Assembly: GCF_000619945.1 (NCBI RefSeq)
Contig: NZ_JHVC01000010.1
Coordinates: forward strand, 1-64,000
Source of the DNA: Clostridium lundense DSM 17049
GTDB lineage: Bacteria > Bacillota > Clostridia > Clostridiales > Clostridiaceae
Reading direction: 5' to 3'
DNA: 64,000 bases
Below, one piece after another: positions 38,808-47,788 of the stretch. The position numbers and the translations under genes were made by a program. Under the pieces are notes generated by a model that ran no database searches, was not told the DNA's origin, and was given only the letters and a program-made list of their open reading frames with translations. The stretch's first letter is position 1, and every line of letters begins with the position of its first letter.

Positions 38808-39674
38808 ATGAGTGAAAGATATGATATAGCTATAATAGGTAGTGGACCTGCTGGATTATCAGCGGCAATAAATGCAAAGATAAGAAATAAGAGTATAATA
38901 GTTTTTGGTAATAAAGAGTTAAGTCATAAATTAGTGAAGGCTCCTAAAATCAATAATTACTTAGGTTTTTTTGATGTAAGTGGAGAAGAATTAAAAAATG
39001 CTTTTGAAAATCATATAAATGCTATGAATATTTCTATTACACAAGAAAAAATTAATGCTGTCTATGCTATGGGAGATTATTTTGCAATAATGGTAAATGA
39101 GAAATCCTATGAGGCAAAAGCAGTTGTTATAGCCACAGGAATGGAATATAACAAACCAATTATGGGTGAGGAAGAATTCTTAGGAAAAGGTGTGGGGTAT
39201 TGTGCTACTTGCGATGCTCCATTGTATAAGGGGAAAACTGTAACAATAATTGGATATAATAAAGAAGCAGAAGAGGAGGCTAATTTTGTAAGTGAATTAG
39301 CCAGAAAGGTATATTATATACCTATGTACAGAGGGGAATATGGTTTAAGGAAATCTATTGAGATACTTCAGGACAAACCATTAAAAATAGTAGGAGATAA
39401 CTTAGTTAATAAATTAGTATTAAAAAATGGAGCTATAAATACAGATGGAGTATTTGTATTAAAAGATAGTGTTTCACCAGAACAACTTGTTCCAGGTTTA
39501 GAAATGGAAGAAGGACATATTAAAGTTGATAAAAATATGAAAACTAGTATAGAAGGATGTTTCGCAGCTGGAGATTGTACAGGAAAGCCATATCAGTATA
39601 TAAAGTCTGCAGGAGAAGGCCAAGTGGCAGCATTAAATGCAGTAGCTTATTTAGACTCCCAAAATAATAAATAA
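38808..39674 (+). CDS. trxB: Thioredoxin reductase-like flavoprotein, probably ferredoxin-linked
   Basis: 288 residues, shorter than the roughly 310-320 of NADPH-type TrxB. FAD site GSGPAGLSAA at 11-20; redox centre CATC (C132, C135); C-terminal GCFAAGDCTGKPYQYIKSAGEG. The NADPH-site GGGxSA motif is replaced by GYNKEA (149-154), and the HRRxxxR phosphate-binding motif is absent. These absences match the ferredoxin-dependent flavin thioredoxin reductases described from clostridia. It reduces thioredoxin from the upstream gene. Confidence 0.88.
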   Translation: MSERYDIAIIGSGPAGLSAAINAKIRNKSIIVFGNKELSHKLVKAPKINNYLGFFDVSGEELKNAFENHINAMNISITQEKINAVYAMGDYFAIMVNEKSYEAKAVVIATGMEYNKPIMGEEEFLGKGVGYCATCDAPLYKGKTVTIIGYNKEAEEEANFVSELARKVYYIPMYRGEYGLRKSIEILQDKPLKIVGDNLVNKLVLKNGAINTDGVFVLKDSVSPEQLVPGLEMEEGHIKVDKNMKTSIEGCFAAGDCTGKPYQYIKSAGEGQVAALNAVAYLDSQNNK

Positions 39675-39687
39675 AAAAGAATAAATA

Positions 39688-39724
39688 AGGAAAGTAACTT
39701 AGCCTAAGGATAAGTTACTTTCCT
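39688..39724. terminator. Bidirectional terminator between trxB and the hydrolase gene
   Basis: AGGAAAGTAACTTA, 9-base loop, TAAGTTACTTTCCT, flanked by A-rich and T-rich sequence, between convergent genes. Confidence 0.85.
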
Positions 39725-39747
39725 ATTATTTATAATTTAAGTTTTTC

Positions 39748-40281
39748 TTATCTTGCTGTAAAAAATACATGATTTCCGATAGTTTTTAAATTAGTTTTTC
39801 CTATGTTTTTCATCCAAGATGAAGTTGCAATTCTAGGATTATAGAAGAATAGAGCTTCATTAGTAGGATCAGTTCCATTTAATGCTTCCATTACAGCTTT
39901 ATAGCTGGTCTTATCTGGTGTTACTGTTATTTCACCATTTCTACTAACACAAGAAAAAGCACTAGGTTGTTTTATAACTCCTTCAATAGACTTTGGAAAT
40001 GATGAATCTTTTACTCTATTAAGTATTACAGAAGCAACTGCTACTTTTCCTTCATAAGGTTCCCCTTTACTTTCAGCGTAAACAACTTTAGCCATGAGAA
40101 TTATATCTTTATTTGTTACATATATTTTCCCTTTAGAATGGCTCAGTACTTGAACTGTACTGGTTTGATCATTAAATAAATCAGATTCAACATCCGCATC
40201 ACATGCTATGCCTGCTTTAACAAAAGTATTAGGTAATAATAACATGTAAGTTAATAATAAAATTAATGCCCTTATTTTCAT
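39748..40281 (-). CDS. SleB-family cell wall hydrolase
   Basis: 177 residues. N-terminal signal peptide (about 1-22), a short linker, then the Hydrolase_2/SleB catalytic domain: MAKVVYAESKGEPYEGKVAVASVILNRV, with the catalytic glutamate in YAESKGE, and SFPKSIEGVI. It lacks the N-terminal peptidoglycan-binding domain of true SleB, so it may be a vegetative lytic transglycosylase-like enzyme. ATG behind AAAGGAGAGG, which lies immediately after a c-di-AMP riboswitch. Confidence 0.85.
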   Translation of the reverse strand: MKIRALILLLTYMLLLPNTFVKAGIACDADVESDLFNDQTSTVQVLSHSKGKIYVTNKDIILMAKVVYAESKGEPYEGKVAVASVILNRVKDSSFPKSIEGVIKQPSAFSCVSRNGEITVTPDKTSYKAVMEALNGTDPTNEALFFYNPRIATSSWMKNIGKTNLKTIGNHVFFTAR

Positions 40282-40300
40282 TTTAATATCCTCTCCTTTT

Positions 40301-40405
40301 ACCTACGGGGTTAGCTGACGGATTCGGCAAAGGTTAGCCTACGTAAAAAACGATTCACCCCAAAATATTGGTTCCCCCGTGTTTTTCTTATAAACTTAGG
40401 CTAAT
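40301..40405 (-). promoter_or_regulatory. Cyclic di-AMP riboswitch (ydaO/yuaA class)
   Basis: On the minus strand: AGCCTAAG, ACGGGGGAACCA, TTGGGGTGAATCG, ACGTAGGCTAACC, GCCGAATCCGTCAGCTAACC, CCCCGTAGGT. The GGGGAACCA, GGGGTGAATC and CGAATCCGTCAGCTAACC blocks are diagnostic of the aptamer. ACGGGG pairs with CCCCGT. The ribosome binding site of the hydrolase gene begins within a few bases of the aptamer and no separate terminator is seen, suggesting control of translation. Cell-wall hydrolases are classic members of this regulon. Confidence 0.93.
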
Positions 40406-40438
40406 GCTATTATTCCCTAAACTTAATAATTAATGCAT

Positions 40439-41440
40439 TTATTTATTGTTTTCTTTAAAATAAGAATAAGTTTTTATAAATTCGTTATAATTGGAGTTCA
40501 TAATTTTGTAGTCTAAATTTGCTTCGATATATAATGCTTTTAATTTTTCATCTGGAGCAGTGTTATTAAATGCTTGTGCAGATTCTGTGCTTAGAGCATA
40601 TCTATAATTTTGTAAATAGGAGTCATAATTATCAAAAGTTTTTAGCAGCAATTTGTAAGGCGCGATTCCTTTTGAAGGAACAGTTATTTTTGAAAATTGA
40701 CTTCTCAGGTCTCCAAATTCTTTTCTCGTGTTATCTATATTGTTTAGTACACTTTCATAGGATATTGATTTATTCTTAATTTTATCATTGTACTCGGAAA
40801 AATTAATCTTTATTTCTATAAAAGAACTTAGCACTTCGTCCATTTCATTTATAAAATCAGTATATTGGCTTTTACGAATTTCCTTATCCTTTTTTAAGTT
40901 TGCTAATTCTTCCACATAGGAAGTACAGTTATTTATATACTTTAATGTATTTTCATTTAGAGCAATCTTGGTATTCCTTATATTAATAAGAGAATAGTAT
41001 TGCATACATTTATTTTTATAATTTTTTAAGGCAGTCAAAGACTTATCAATATCATTGCCCTCAGGATTATTAAGAATAGATATTATTTGTTCATATATAT
41101 GTATATTATTTATCAAACCAGTCAATAAATATTCATGTGACTTTACATATTTTTCTGATGGATTTAGTGAAGTGATTTTATCTTTAATTTTTACTAGTGA
41201 AGAAATTTTTTCTGGCAATTCCTTTTTTGATTTATCAATATCTATGGATTCTCCCTTAATGTAATCAGCTGCATTATTATTTATCTTAAGTATGTTATTG
41301 ATGCTAAATTTTATACTTTTTTCATAAGTTTTGTCCGTATTATTAAAGAAAAAACGATAACTAAATAAAAATATAAGTGAAATAATTAAAGCGGAAAGTA
41401 AGCTAATAGAAATTATTATTTTGTTTTTTTTATTTTTCAT
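40439..41440 (-). CDS. Unknown membrane-anchored helical protein
   Basis: 333 residues, not recognised. One N-terminal hydrophobic segment (about 9-28), the rest strongly helical, K/N/E-rich with heptad-like stretches, and no cysteine motif or catalytic signature. Topology would place the helical body outside the membrane. It is upstream of the riboswitch-controlled hydrolase on the same strand and could be co-transcribed with it. ATG 41440 is preferred over the ATG at 41446, because GGGGTGAG is too close to the latter. Confidence 0.75.
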   Translation of the reverse strand: MKNKKNKIIISISLLSALIISLIFLFSYRFFFNNTDKTYEKSIKFSINNILKINNNAADYIKGESIDIDKSKKELPEKISSLVKIKDKITSLNPSEKYVKSHEYLLTGLINNIHIYEQIISILNNPEGNDIDKSLTALKNYKNKCMQYYSLINIRNTKIALNENTLKYINNCTSYVEELANLKKDKEIRKSQYTDFINEMDEVLSSFIEIKINFSEYNDKIKNKSISYESVLNNIDNTRKEFGDLRSQFSKITVPSKGIAPYKLLLKTFDNYDSYLQNYRYALSTESAQAFNNTAPDEKLKALYIEANLDYKIMNSNYNEFIKTYSYFKENNK

Positions 41441-41602
41441 ATGCATCTCACCCCTTTAGCTATAATATTCTTTTTATATAATTAAAATTCCTGTAAAAAT
41501 ATATTTATTAATATTTTTTAAAATTAATTTATAATGTTATATAAATATATTAAGATAGTGTATAATTGTTAATGGATATAATTAATTTAAGGGGGTGAGC
41601 CC

Positions 41603-42451
41603 GTGAAATTTATTGAAACTATTGTAAACACAGTAACTAACATTAATTTGGCATCTATATTAGATATATTAGTAGTATCTTACATTTTTTATAAGAGCTA
41701 TGTTCTTATAAAAGAGACAAGAGCTGAACAATTATTGAAAGGAATTATTTTTATAATTATATTTATTCCCATAAGTAATTTATTACATTTGGAGATGCTT
41801 TATTGGATTCTAAGTAATACACTTACTATAGGAGTTCTTTCATTTATAATTATATTCCAACCAGAAATTCGTAGAGCACTAGAGCATATAGGTAGAACTG
41901 CATTTAATGATAAGCATATATTAGAAGATGAAGAAACTATGGAGAGGGTTATAACAGAGATTGTGAATGCAGTTGATAATTTATCAAAATCAAAAACTGG
42001 TGCGCTTTTAGTTGTAGAAAGATTAACAGGCTTAGGAGAGACTATAAATACTGGTGTAAAGTTAGATGCTATAGTGTCTTCAGCGTTATTAGAGAATATA
42101 TTTGTAGTAAATACACCTCTTCATGATGGAGCTACCATAATAAGAAATGATAGAATAATATCATCAGGATGTTTTCTTCCATTAACAAGTAATAATGATT
42201 TAAATAAATCTCTTGGTACAAGACATAGAGCTGCTATAGGATTATCTGAAAACTCAGATGCTATTATAATAGTTGTATCTGAAGAAACGGGAACTATTTC
42301 ATTAGCCGTTAATGGAACCCTTACCAGAAATTATGATAAAAATAAACTAAAAGATATATTGATGAGAATAATAAGGAAAAGTAAGAATAGAAAGTTGAAT
42401 TTTAGGGAGCGGGTGGTAACATGGATGAAAAAAACCGAAAACAACAAATAA
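41603..42451 (+). CDS. cdaA: Diadenylate cyclase CdaA
   Basis: 282 residues from a GTG codon behind GGGGGTGAG. Three N-terminal membrane helices (to about 85), then the DAC domain with DGA at 175-177 and RHR at 207-209. It converts two ATP to c-di-AMP at the membrane. It overlaps cdaR by 31 bases. A TATAAT at 41561-41566 may be its -10 box. Divergent from the c-di-AMP riboswitch gene cluster. Confidence 0.97.
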   Translation: MKFIETIVNTVTNINLASILDILVVSYIFYKSYVLIKETRAEQLLKGIIFIIIFIPISNLLHLEMLYWILSNTLTIGVLSFIIIFQPEIRRALEHIGRTAFNDKHILEDEETMERVITEIVNAVDNLSKSKTGALLVVERLTGLGETINTGVKLDAIVSSALLENIFVVNTPLHDGATIIRNDRIISSGCFLPLTSNNDLNKSLGTRHRAAIGLSENSDAIIIVVSEETGTISLAVNGTLTRNYDKNKLKDILMRIIRKSKNRKLNFRERVVTWMKKTENNK

Positions 42452-43671
42452 TAGTTAAAATATGTTGTGTTATTGCTGCTTTTGGACTATGGTTATATAT
42501 AAATACTGTACCAAACCCTGTAAGAACATATAATAAAAATATTCCTGTTACCATAATTAATGAACAAGGATTAGAACAATCGAGATTAGCATTAATACCT
42601 GGTCAAAAGCCTTATGTTACTTTAACTTTAAAAGGAACCATAAATGACATATATTCTGTTACTGAGGATCAGTTTAAGGTTGTAGTTGATCTTGGCGCTT
42701 ATGTACTAAAAAAAGGTGATAATAATATACCTGTTCAGATACAACAAAGTCCAGATAATATAACTATATTAAATAGTGATAATCTTTGGGTAAAAATATC
42801 ATTAGACGATTTAGTTGAAAAGACTGTTCCTTTAAAACTATCTACTGTGGGTAAGCCTAAACAAGGATATTATTCTGGAAAGATTAGTACTGGTGTAAAT
42901 AATGTATCAGTAAAAGGACCTGGAAGCTTTGTAAAGCTAGTAGATGCAGGTGAAGTAAAGTGTGATATAGGGGCTATTTATAGAGATCTAAATATAATAT
43001 TACCTATACAAGCTATTGACAGTAATGGAAATGTTGTAGGTGAGGTTAAGGTTTATCCAAAATCCATAGGAGTTAATGTTCCAATTAAAAAATCTAAATC
43101 TGTCAGTATAAATGTAAAAACAATGGGAAAATTAAGTGATAATAAGGTATTGGATAAAATTACTGTAGAACCAGAAAAAGTGGATATAATAGGCGATGAG
43201 AATGTTATAAATAATATTACAAGTTTAGATATTGAGCCTATTAATTTAGAGAGTTTATCTTCAGATGAAGTAGATGCGAAACTAGTAATACCTAAAGGTG
43301 TAACTTTAGTTAGTAACACAAATGGATTTGTGAAGGTAAAGTTTAAAGTACAATCTAATACTATTTTAAATAAAGAGGTTTCTCTAGTTGTAAAAACCAT
43401 AAATATGGATAGTAATTATAATATAACTTTAGATGTTGACAAGGTTTCTATAACTGTATCAGGGCTAGAAAATGTTATAAATAGTTTAAAGCCGGAAAGT
43501 ATAGAATGTTACGTGGATTTAAATTCTATAAAGGAAGGTCAGCATAAGTTACCTGTTAATATAAATTTACCAGAAGGAATTAAGCTTGTAGATAAGTCTC
43601 CTGAAAGTATTACTGTAAATATAAAAAAGAAAGTAACATCGGAGGGTACAAATGTCAATCAGAATCAATAA
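42421..43671 (+). CDS. cdaR: CdaA regulatory protein (YbbR-domain)
   Basis: 416 residues. N-terminal membrane helix (about 10-27) followed by about four YbbR repeats outside the membrane (for example VKGPGSFVKLVDAGEVKCDI, PEKVDIIGDENVINNITSLDIEPINL, ITVSGLENVINSLKPESIECYVDL). It modulates CdaA activity. The start lies inside cdaA; the end overlaps the next gene by 20 bases. Confidence 0.95.
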   Translation: MDEKNRKQQIIVKICCVIAAFGLWLYINTVPNPVRTYNKNIPVTIINEQGLEQSRLALIPGQKPYVTLTLKGTINDIYSVTEDQFKVVVDLGAYVLKKGDNNIPVQIQQSPDNITILNSDNLWVKISLDDLVEKTVPLKLSTVGKPKQGYYSGKISTGVNNVSVKGPGSFVKLVDAGEVKCDIGAIYRDLNIILPIQAIDSNGNVVGEVKVYPKSIGVNVPIKKSKSVSINVKTMGKLSDNKVLDKITVEPEKVDIIGDENVINNITSLDIEPINLESLSSDEVDAKLVIPKGVTLVSNTNGFVKVKFKVQSNTILNKEVSLVVKTINMDSNYNITLDVDKVSITVSGLENVINSLKPESIECYVDLNSIKEGQHKLPVNINLPEGIKLVDKSPESITVNIKKKVTSEGTNVNQNQ

Positions 43672-45247
43672 TATAATATTGGATATAGAAGAAGATACAT
43701 CAATATTAAAAGAAAAAGCTGCAAAAAGGTTAAAATTGCCAATTAATTCTATAAAGGATTTTAAAATCTTAAAAGAGTCTATAGATGCGAGAAAAAAAGA
43801 TTCTATTAAATTTAATTATACAGTAGAAATAAGTTGTGATAATGAATCTAAAGTAGTATCAAAGTCTAGAGATAAGGATGTAAAAATAGAAGAAGTAAAA
43901 TATAATGAAGAATTTAAGTTTGGAGATAAAGAACTAGACCATAGACCTGTAATTATTGGTATGGGGCCAGCAGGAATGTTTGCTGGCCTTTTAATGGCGC
44001 AAAAGGGATATAATCCAATAATAATAGAACGTGGAGAAAGTGTAGAACATAGAAGTAAAAGTATAGACACATTTTGGAATAGTAGAGTTTTTAATAAGGA
44101 ATCTAATGTTCAATTTGGAGAAGGTGGAGCAGGTACTTTTTCTGACGGAAAGTTAACTACAAGAATAAAGGATTCTAGATGTGACTTTGTTTTAGAGGAA
44201 TTTGTAAAAGGAGGAGCTCCAGAGGAAATCTTGTATATGGGGAAGCCTCATATAGGAACAGATATATTAAAAGAAGTAGTAAAAAGTATAAGACATAAAA
44301 TTATAGAATTAGGTGGAGAAGTTCACTTTAATAGTAAGTTAGAAGATATTTTAACAAAGGATAATAAGATAAAGTCTATCATTGTAAATGGAAGGGAAAT
44401 ACCTTGTGAAGCTTTAGTTTTGGCCATTGGACATAGTGCAAGGGATACTTACCAAATGCTATTTAATAAAAACATAGCTATAGAGCCTAAGCCTTTTGCT
44501 ATAGGCGTCAGAATTGAACATTTACAAAGTATGATAGATGAAAATCAGTATGGAAAGTTTGCTGGACATAAAAGATTAAGGGCAGCTGATTATAGATTAG
44601 CTCATAATACAAAGGGAAATAGGGGAGTATATAGTTTTTGTATGTGTCCAGGAGGATACGTAGTAGCAGCCGCCTCAGAAGAAGAAAGAGTTGTAGTTAA
44701 TGGTATGAGTTATTATAAAAGAGATGGGAAAAATGCTAATTCAGCCATAGTTGTATCTGTAACTCCAGATGATTTTGGAAATAGTTCACCTTTAGCAGGA
44801 ATGGAATTTCAAAGACATTATGAGAGTTTAGCGTATAATGTAGGTGGAAGAGAATATTTGGCTCCAGTACAGTTATTGGGGGACTTTTTAGAAGACAGAA
44901 GGAGTAAAAAAATAGGCAATATAGAGCCGACTTATAAACCAGGATATACTTTAAGTGATTTAAAGGAGTGTCTACCAAGTTATGTAGTAGAGTCTCTTAA
45001 AGAAGGGGTAGTGAATTTTGATAAGAAAATAAAGGGATTTGCAGATAAAAATGCAGTTCTTACAGGAATAGAGACTAGAACATCCGCACCAATTAGAATA
45101 CTTAGAAATAAAGTTTTACAAAGTATATCTATAGAAGGGCTGTATCCAGCTGGAGAAGGTGCTGGATATGCTGGAGGCATAATGTCTGCTGCTGTTGATG
45201 GCTTAAAAGTAGCGGAAGCTATTATGAAAAATTGGGCTCCATTTTAA
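43652..45247 (+). CDS. FAD-dependent dehydrogenase (COG2509 type)
   Basis: 531 residues. A short N-terminal domain (about 1-80), FAD Rossmann motif GMGPAGMFAGLLMAQKGYNPIIIERGE at about 104-130, QFGEGGAGTFSDGKLTT, and a C-terminal GLYPAGEGAGYAGGIMSAAVDGLK flavin site. A widely distributed uncharacterised flavoprotein, often beside cdaAR/glmM in Firmicutes. ATG behind GGAGGG inside the cdaR end. Confidence 0.88.
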   Translation: MSIRINNIILDIEEDTSILKEKAAKRLKLPINSIKDFKILKESIDARKKDSIKFNYTVEISCDNESKVVSKSRDKDVKIEEVKYNEEFKFGDKELDHRPVIIGMGPAGMFAGLLMAQKGYNPIIIERGESVEHRSKSIDTFWNSRVFNKESNVQFGEGGAGTFSDGKLTTRIKDSRCDFVLEEFVKGGAPEEILYMGKPHIGTDILKEVVKSIRHKIIELGGEVHFNSKLEDILTKDNKIKSIIVNGREIPCEALVLAIGHSARDTYQMLFNKNIAIEPKPFAIGVRIEHLQSMIDENQYGKFAGHKRLRAADYRLAHNTKGNRGVYSFCMCPGGYVVAAASEEERVVVNGMSYYKRDGKNANSAIVVSVTPDDFGNSSPLAGMEFQRHYESLAYNVGGREYLAPVQLLGDFLEDRRSKKIGNIEPTYKPGYTLSDLKECLPSYVVESLKEGVVNFDKKIKGFADKNAVLTGIETRTSAPIRILRNKVLQSISIEGLYPAGEGAGYAGGIMSAAVDGLKVAEAIMKNWAPF

Positions 45248-45384
45248 TTAGGGTAACTTAATATTCTGAAAACTTGTAATTTACGACAAATCTTTGTTAA
45301 AATAGAATAGATAACATATATTCGTTTTTATTAGTTAAAACTTTGACAAAATATAAAATAATATTTAAGAAGAGGTGTGTTCTA

Positions 45385-46302
45385 ATGATTAAAAGTTTTG
45401 ATGAAATCTTAGTGAAAGTTAAGAGTCAGGAAACTAAAAAGGTAGCAGTAGCAGTGGCACAGGATAAGCCAGTATTAGAAGCAGTTAGAGATGCTAAAGA
45501 AAACAACATAGCTGATGCAATACTTGTTGGAAATAAGACTGAAATAGAAGCTATAGCAAAAGAAATAGGAATGGATTTAAACAAATTTGAATTAGTAGAT
45601 GAGCCAGATATGAGAAAGGCTGCTTTAAAGGCGGTAGAATTAGTATCAACTGGTAAAGCTGATATGGTTATGAAAGGATTAGTTGATACAGCTAATTTCT
45701 TAAGAGCCGTATTAAATAAAGAAGTAGGTTTAAGAACTGGAAAATTAATGTCTCACGTAGCTGTTTTTGAAACAGAAAAGTTTGATAGATTACTTTTCTT
45801 AACAGACGTTGCATTTAATATGTATCCAGAACTTAAGGAAAAAGTTGATATAATAAACAATGCAGCAACAGTAGCTCATGCTATAGGAATAGAATGTCCA
45901 AAGGTTGCAGCAGTATGTGCAGTTGAAGTAGTAAATCCTAATATGCCAGAAACTATAGATGCTTCAATACTTGCTAAAATGAGCGATAGAGGACAGATAA
46001 AAGGTTGTGTAGTTGATGGACCTTTTGCAATGGATAACGCTTTATCAGAAGAAGCTGCAGCTCATAAGAAAGTAACAGGAGAAGTAGCAGGAAAAGCAGA
46101 TATATTATTACTTCCAAATATTCAGGCAGGTAATATAATGTACAAAACATTAACATATACAACTGACTCTAAAAATGGTTGTTTATTAGTAGGTACAGCT
46201 GCTCCAGTTGTATTAACTTCAAGAAATGATAGCCATGAAACAAAGATGTACTCAATAGCTTTAGCAGCATTAGTTGCTAATAACATGAAAAAAAGAAAAT
46301 AA
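45385..46302 (+). CDS. ptb: Phosphate butyryltransferase
   Basis: 305 residues of the phosphotransacetylase superfamily: SHVAVFETEKFDRLLFLTDVAFN, LLPNIQAGNIMYKTLTY, GTAAPVVLTSRNDS. It converts butyryl-CoA and phosphate to butyryl-phosphate, the penultimate step of butyrate formation. ATG 45385 follows AGAGGTG; the upstream in-frame region from 45343 is not expected in the protein. Coupled with buk, 27 bases downstream. Confidence 0.94.
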   Translation: MIKSFDEILVKVKSQETKKVAVAVAQDKPVLEAVRDAKENNIADAILVGNKTEIEAIAKEIGMDLNKFELVDEPDMRKAALKAVELVSTGKADMVMKGLVDTANFLRAVLNKEVGLRTGKLMSHVAVFETEKFDRLLFLTDVAFNMYPELKEKVDIINNAATVAHAIGIECPKVAAVCAVEVVNPNMPETIDASILAKMSDRGQIKGCVVDGPFAMDNALSEEAAAHKKVTGEVAGKADILLLPNIQAGNIMYKTLTYTTDSKNGCLLVGTAAPVVLTSRNDSHETKMYSIALAALVANNMKKRK

Positions 46303-46329
46303 TATATTTAGATAAATGGAGGAGAAGAA

Positions 46330-47400
46330 ATGTCAAAGAAATTATTAATAATTAACCCAGGTTCTACATCAACAAAAATTGCTGTGTTTGATGATGAAAA
46401 CTTAGTTTTAGAAGAAACTTTAAGACACTCAGCTGAAGAAATAGGAAAGTATGCTACTATTTATGATCAGTTCCATTTCAGACAGGAAGTAATACTTAAT
46501 GTATTAAAAGAAAAAGGATTTGATATAAAGACTTTAGATGCAATAGTTGGTAGAGGCGGACTTTTAAAACCTGTAGAAGGTGGTACATACACTGTAAATG
46601 AAGCTATGCTTAAAGACTTAAAAGAGACTGTAAGAGGACAGCATGCTTCAAATCTTGGTGGAATTATAGGTAATGAAATAGGAAATTCATTAGGAATACC
46701 AGCATTTATTGTAGATCCTATTGTTGTTGATGAACTTGAGGATGTAGCAAGAGTTTCTGGTATACCAGAAATTGAAAGAAAGAGTATATTCCATGCATTA
46801 AATCAAAAGGCAGTAGCTAGAAGATATGCAAAAGAAAATGGAAAAGCTTACACAGATGTAAATGTTATAGTAGGACATATGGGTGGTGGAGCATCTGTTG
46901 GTGCACACAAAGCTGGAAGAATAATAGATGTTAACAATGCATTAGATGGAGAAGGACCATTCTCACCAGAAAGAACAGGCGGAGTTCCAAGTGGGGATTT
47001 AATTAGACTTTGTTATTCAGGTAAATTTACTTTAGAAGAAATGATAAAGAAAGTAAACGGAAAAGGTGGAGTTGTTGCTTACCTTGGAACAAACGACTTC
47101 AGAGATCTTGAAGCTAAAGCATTAGAAGGGGATAAAAAGTTTAAATTAATATTAGATGCATTTATTTATCAAATGGCTAAAGAAATAGGAAAATGTGCAG
47201 CAGTATTAGAAGGAAAAGTTGACGCAATTATATTAACAGGTGGAATAGCTTACAGCAAGTATGTAACTTCAGAAATTAAGAAAAAAGTTGGATTTATAGC
47301 TCCATTTGTAATCTACCCAGGAGAAGATGAAATGTTAGCATTAGCTCAAGGTGGATTAAGAGTATTAAATGGAGAAGAAGCTGCAAAAGAATATAAATAA
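46330..47400 (+). CDS. buk: Butyrate kinase
   Basis: 356 residues, acetokinase family: [19 protein letters not shown] at the N-terminus, [44 protein letters not shown]. It makes ATP and butyrate from butyryl-phosphate, energy conservation for the pyruvate produced by glutamate fermentation. ATG behind GGAGGAG. Confidence 0.95.
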   Translation: MSKKLLIINPGSTSTKIAVFDDENLVLEETLRHSAEEIGKYATIYDQFHFRQEVILNVLKEKGFDIKTLDAIVGRGGLLKPVEGGTYTVNEAMLKDLKETVRGQHASNLGGIIGNEIGNSLGIPAFIVDPIVVDELEDVARVSGIPEIERKSIFHALNQKAVARRYAKENGKAYTDVNVIVGHMGGGASVGAHKAGRIIDVNNALDGEGPFSPERTGGVPSGDLIRLCYSGKFTLEEMIKKVNGKGGVVAYLGTNDFRDLEAKALEGDKKFKLILDAFIYQMAKEIGKCAAVLEGKVDAIILTGGIAYSKYVTSEIKKKVGFIAPFVIYPGEDEMLALAQGGLRVLNGEEAAKEYK

Positions 47401-47415
47401 TTCAGCAGTTTATAT

Positions 47416-47448
47416 AATGACCAGTGATGAAAATCACTGGTCATTTTC
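47416..47448 (+). terminator. Rho-independent terminator after buk
   Basis: AATGACCAGTGAT, loop GAAA, ATCACTGGTCATTTT. Strong stem, tetraloop, T-run. Confidence 0.93.
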
Positions 47449-47452
47449 TATA

Positions 47453-47613
47453 AGGCACATTTAAAAAATAAATAAGTCAGTATGCTAGGCTATTTTGCAT
47501 CATACTGCGTCATCAGAACCCACTGATAGCTCTACTAGCAGTGGAACCTACTTCCTTGTTTGATATAAAATATCCGTCGCATCTTTGACTTGTTATTTAT
47601 TTTAATGTGCCTA
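47453..47613. repeat. MITE-like element with inverted ends
   Basis: 161 bp. The ends AGGCACATTTAAAAAATAAATAAGTCA and TGACTTGTTATTTATTTTAATGTGCCT are inverted copies with few mismatches. Inside are hairpins GTATG..CATCATAC and CCACTGATAGCTC..AGCAGTGG. No coding capacity. It fits a non-autonomous mobile element between the buk terminator and the glmM promoter. I recall similar sequences in other clostridial genomes but cannot verify copy number. Confidence 0.75.
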
Positions 47614-47660
47614 AAATATTAAATTTTTAGAAACACTAGTATTTATATAAGGCGTTTTTA

Positions 47661-47689
47661 TTGTTAGTAGGGTAAAATTATATTATAAT
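47661..47689 (+). promoter_or_regulatory. Sigma-A promoter of glmM
   Basis: TTGTTA at 47661-47666 and TATAAT at 47684-47689, 17-bp spacer, about 100 bases before the glmM start and just downstream of the MITE-like element. Confidence 0.75.
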
Positions 47690-47788
47690 TATTCTGTGGC
47701 TTTATGTAAAAAATGCTGCAAAATTTAAAGAAAATGCATATTATAGAAAATATAAATAATGTATAATAAGCAAAAGAGAGGTATTGAA

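Noticed and set aside
45293..45350. Rex-type operator or TTGACA promoter before ptb
   Set aside because: TGTTA..TAACA spacing is too wide for Rex, and the TTGACA at 45343 has no -10 box at the right distance before the ribosome binding site.
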